This document shows, in pieces, positions 61,518 through 64,000 of a DNA stretch of 64,000 nt (position 1 is its first letter; each line of letters starts with the position of its first letter). The DNA is from Synaphobranchus kaupii (taxonomy: Eukaryota > Chordata > Actinopteri > Anguilliformes > Synaphobranchidae): the NCBI GenBank assembly GCA_029718625.1, contig CM056376.1:91272895-91336894 (forward strand), given 5' to 3'. The notes under the pieces are model-generated. The model was not told where the DNA came from. It did not search any database and saw nothing but the letters and a program-made list of their open reading frames with translations. Made by a program: the position numbers and the translations under genes.

Positions 61518-61904
61518 TTTGGGCAGACACGCAAGAATTTTCTGCGGTATCTTCACTTGAACAGTTAGCTCGTCACCGTGCTCGCAGCAGTGGCGTATAC
61601 GCCCCCTATTACATATTCATGTACACCAAACCTAAGCATGCGCAGGGAGATATGGGAAATGTGGTAAATAAGGCTGGAGCTGCTCTGGAGAAGGAGCTGT
61701 TCTTGAGTGCCCATATCTCAAAAACCACAATTCCAATCTTTATGATTTTTTGGAAAATATGAAACATTGAAATAGTAGATTAGAATGCAGAAAACATGCA
61801 TAAGCGTGACTGTGCTCCTTTAACAACTTTTTCATCCAGGGTACTCAGCAAGCATACTCAATAGTATGGAAGGGCGTTAGACACAGCCATAGTCATTCAT
61901 CAAC

Positions 61905-62275
61905 AAGATCAGAGAACACACAAATGAAATGAGACAAACGGTTGTTGACCTTCACAAATCAGGCAATGGCTATATACAAAAAGCCTAATGTCTGAAACGA
62001 CCCATTTCCAGCATTAGGGCAATAATTGAGGAGTTTAAAGCAACTGGAGTTGTGATAAACCTGCCTGAAAATAGATACAATGTTATCGGAATTTAGATTG
62101 GAACCGACTACTATGGTCAGACAAGATGAAAAATTAGCTTTTTTCACACACCGAACCGTCCCATTAAAGGAAATGAGCTGGTGCCTGGAATGCTGGGAAT
62201 GGATTATACTGCGAACCTCATGCTCTGTGCTCTCATGGGACACCACAAAATGGGAATAGTTCCTCCAAGTTCTAA
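61905..62275 (+). mobile_element. Tc1-like fragment, same family as 43939-45178
   Basis: GATCAGAGAACACACAAATG, GGTTGTTGACCTTCA and AGTTTAAAGCAACTGGAG are shared in order with 44150-44290. Only the N-terminal half of the transposase region remains, with stops. No terminal repeats were identified. Confidence 0.75.
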
Positions 62276-62746
62276 AATGGTATTATTACTTAAAAAATGT
62301 GTTGCATACGTACATAACTTGCACCATTTTTAAAAGGTTTAACGGCAGTTAATATAAATGGATTTTTATGTCAGTGGGACTCACCTGGATAAATAAAGAA
62401 TAGATAAAATAAAAAGTTTAAATAATTGTTTTTTTTTTCATTAGTAAGCTCCTGTGATGATGAATCCATTTATAATGATATTAATGCAGTCAGGTTTCAA
62501 ACAGAGAGTCATTCTGCATGTGCGACATTATTTCTTGATAGGCTTCCGTGATATTTCCCAGCAGTACCTGGAAAGAATACTAAGCAATATGGCTCTGTGC
62601 AACTTCAGAAAGCAAGTTGGAAGGCTCAATTCAGTTCCGGGTCAGGCATGCAGGTTATTTGAGTTGGTTGTTATTTTGTGAAACATCAGATTTTTGTGCA
62701 TGACGTTTCCCCTGTGAGCTCAGATTGTGCTTGGTGGGGCTCTTAC

Positions 62747-62868
62747 TGTGGTCTGCAGGCCTCGGCCTGGTCCGTCTGTAGCTTCTCTCCCCCCTCAACC
62801 TCCATGGTGCAGTAAACAATCCTGTTTGGAGCCACCGACTTCAGCCCCTGCACCTCCATAATCACAAC
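62747..62868 (-). CDS. cadps2: cadps2 exon 1 of 17 in window: start of C2 domain
   Basis: The exon begins after a CCCACAG acceptor and reads [20 protein letters not shown], then a [17 protein letters not shown] segment. It ends before a GTAAGA donor and leaves two bases of a split codon. This is the first part of the C2 domain, which in CAPS proteins takes part in dimerisation and membrane or SNARE contact. It is 122 bp and starts in phase 0. The split codon with the next exon gives Gln where human CADPS2 has Thr. The preceding exon should lie beyond 64000. Confidence 0.93.
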
Positions 62869-63221
62869 CTGTGGGACAGGGAAGGACACTACATTACATT
62901 TAGGAATTTCACAGATGCTTGAGCCTCTTATACAGAGTGACTAACATAAGTGCATATAGGTTTAGGCAATGAACAGAGCTGATGCCAAGACATCAGTTAC
63001 ACCCAGCAGTAGTTACTACATAAACCCAGTGTGTGAAATGTGAAGCAAACAAGGGAGGGGGTATATCTCAAAGTTGTGCATACGCATGCATGCTCCCCTG
63101 TGCGTGCATACAACGCGTGTGCACACACACTCATCTTTACCTGAACATACAGGACTTCACGTTGATTTGTGAGGCATTTGTGAGTATTGTCTGCAAAAGT
63201 CAGCCTATAAAGCCTAATGTA

Positions 63222-63562
63222 CAGGAACATATATATATGCTATATAAAGCCTTCTTAAACATGACACAATGGCTTCATAAATCATACACAAGCAAATGCC
63301 ATGCTTCATAAAGGGTGACATAACACCTTCTTATGCAACATGTTATGCCAGATGTGTCACAGTTAGCCTAGCCTCCTACATAAGCATGTTTTATGTCACC
63401 CAGTATAATGTTTAGCCATTTGCCAGGTGACTATTGTTGGTTATGTCACATTTGGTGTTATGTCACCCTTTATGAAACATGATATTTGCTAATGTATGAT
63501 TTATGAAGCCATTATGTCTAGTTTATGAAGGCATTATATATGCTATATAAAGCCTTCATATG
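63222..63562. mobile_element. MITE-like long inverted repeat
   Basis: Left arm (about 63222-63336: ATATGCTATATAAAGCCTTC, AATGGCTTCATAAATCATAC, CATAAAGGGTGACATAACAC) is repeated inverted at about 63450-63562. Arms of about 110 bp surround a 115-bp centre. Non-coding. Confidence 0.8.
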
Positions 63563-63687
63563 GAGCCTTCGTTTAAAGTGTGACTGTAGAATTTAACAAC
63601 AAACAAGTTTGTAAGCAAAATTGCAAGAAGTGAATAAGCCTGTCCTACTGATTTTCCTTTAAAGGTGCTATATGTAACTTTTTCTTG

Positions 63688-64000
63688 TAGACATCCATTA
63701 TCTAACCTGCTTATTCCTGGTCAGGGTCGCAGCATGCATTGGGCGAGAGGCAGTCGTCAGTCTATCACAGGGCACACACATCCATTCACTCACACACTCA
63801 TGCCTATGGGCAATTTAGAGTCTCCAAGTAGCCTAACCTGCATGTTTTTGGACTGTGGGAGGAAACCGGAGTACCCGGAGGAACCCACGTGGACACGAGT
63901 AGAACATGCAAACTCCACGCAGAAAGCCCCTCGGCTGGGATTCGAACTCTACACTTTCTTGCTGTGAGGCGACACCACTAACCACTGCACCACCGTGCCA
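63688..64000 (-). repeat. tRNA-derived V-domain SINE (DANA/HE1-like)
   Basis: On the minus strand the head GGCACGGTGGTGCAGTGG carries an A box and GAGTTCGAATCCCAG a B box. The V domain follows (GAGTTTGCATGTTCT, GGTTCCTCCGGGTACTCCGG, CCCACAGTCCAAAAACATG), then a tail ending near AATAAGCAGGTTAGATAATG. The 5' end of the head is at or beyond the window edge. Confidence 0.85.

Larger units (their letters stand above)
59823..61819. mobile_element. Kolobok-like element with TTAA target duplication
   Basis: The ends AGGAGCACTGTCACGCTT and, complemented, AGGAGCACAGTCACGCTT are inverted repeats with one mismatch, and TTAA flanks both sides (59819-59822, 61820-61823). TTAA duplication occurs in piggyBac and Kolobok; the AGG ends and a THAP-like remnant inside favour Kolobok. 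About 2.0 kb long. It carries two coding remnants facing each other (60144-60750 plus strand, 61267-61517 minus strand) but no transposase catalytic core. Confidence 0.75.
59443..61892. mobile_element. outer transposon, interrupted by the TTAA element
   Basis: GGCTGTGTCTGAATCAGAGC on the left and, complemented, GGCTGTGTCTAACGCCC on the right form imperfect inverted ends, with CTATACTATTTTCC-type subterminal sequence. This pattern is common near fish DNA-transposon ends as I recall. Superfamily and target duplication were not determined. Confidence 0.5.
52253..62746. other. cadps2 intron 1-2 (10.5 kb)
   Basis: The longest intron. It contains a CpG-rich patch (53220-54080), a TATA-like motif (54612), a tRNA-like sequence (55913-55980), a (GAA)n tract (56532-56622), a MITE (58130-58715), a nested TTAA transposon complex (59440-61890) and a Tc1 fragment (61905-62275). 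No cadps2 exon was found in it. Confidence 0.65.
3773..62868 (-). other. cadps2: cadps2 gene, internal part (17 coding exons)
   Basis: The minus strand carries 17 exons whose joined translation follows vertebrate CAPS2/CADPS2 from the C2 domain to the MUN/MHD1 region, without gaps. CAPS2 is a cytosolic and vesicle-associated priming factor for dense-core vesicle exocytosis; in this family the C2 and PH domains contact membrane (PH binds PI(4,5)P2) and the MUN region assists SNARE assembly. CADPS2 rather than CADPS is favoured by [28 protein letters not shown] and [12 protein letters not shown]. Exon phases fit at all junctions once one extra base is allowed in each of two exons. The 5' exons (before the C2 domain) and the 3' exons after the SQE end are outside the window. 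Family assignment is from recall, not from a search. Confidence 0.95.
62869..64000. other. cadps2 intron upstream of exon 1, cut by window edge
   Basis: Contains an inverted-repeat element (63222-63562) and a SINE at the right edge. No further exon was found. Confidence 0.65.

Overview
This window reads as nuclear DNA of a teleost fish. The signs are one large gene split into short exons with GT-AG introns, several Tc1/mariner copies, a hAT copy with an 8-bp target duplication, a TTAA-flanked Kolobok-like copy, a V-domain SINE of the zebrafish DANA/HE1 type, and many (CA)n and poly(G) tracts. A run of exactly 500 N at 48283-48782 marks a scaffold join.

The only host gene I can support is cadps2 (calcium-dependent secretion activator 2, CAPS2), on the minus strand across the whole window. 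I place 17 consecutive coding exons, from 62747-62868 (most 5') to 3773-3920 (most 3'). They run from the C2 domain through the PH domain into the MUN/MHD1 region. Exons upstream of the C2 domain lie beyond 64000 and the last C-terminal exons lie before position 1. Exon phases agree at every junction except for two apparent single-base insertions, in the PH-domain exon (43033-43243) and in exon 33585-33773. The exons total 2201 bases; without the two extra bases they give exactly 733 codons. CAPS2 primes dense-core vesicles for calcium-triggered exocytosis.

The introns hold everything else. From low to high coordinates: a CpG-rich patch near 2.6-2.96 kb; a DNA-transposon remnant at 5.26-5.69 kb; microsatellites, two of them beside splice acceptors (exons at 9381 and 12398); a MITE and a Tc1 element at 13.4-15.3 kb; a palindrome at 18.9 kb; a hAT element at 22.6-23.8 kb; a Tc1 element, a truncated Tc1 and a MITE nested in a MITE at 24.9-27.9 kb; a CpG-rich patch at 31.4-31.9 kb; a minisatellite that runs up to a splice donor at 37.6-38.2 kb; a SINE at 40.7-41.1 kb; a decayed Tc1 at 43.9-45.2 kb; the assembly gap and a G-quadruplex-prone tract at 48.3-48.9 kb; two CTCF-like motifs at 50.0-50.5 kb; a duplicated splice acceptor at 51.0-51.1 kb; a CpG-rich patch and TATA-like motif at 53.2-54.6 kb; a MITE at 58.1-58.7 kb; a nested TTAA element carrying THAP-like and P2X7-ballast-like coding remnants at 59.8-61.8 kb; a further Tc1 fragment; an inverted-repeat element at 63.2 kb; and a SINE at the right edge.

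The most unusual items are the TTAA element with two opposed domain remnants, a MITE family with the same body but different ends, the tandemly duplicated acceptor of a cadps2 exon, and the two frameshifts in an otherwise well conserved gene. No new multi-gene system was found.
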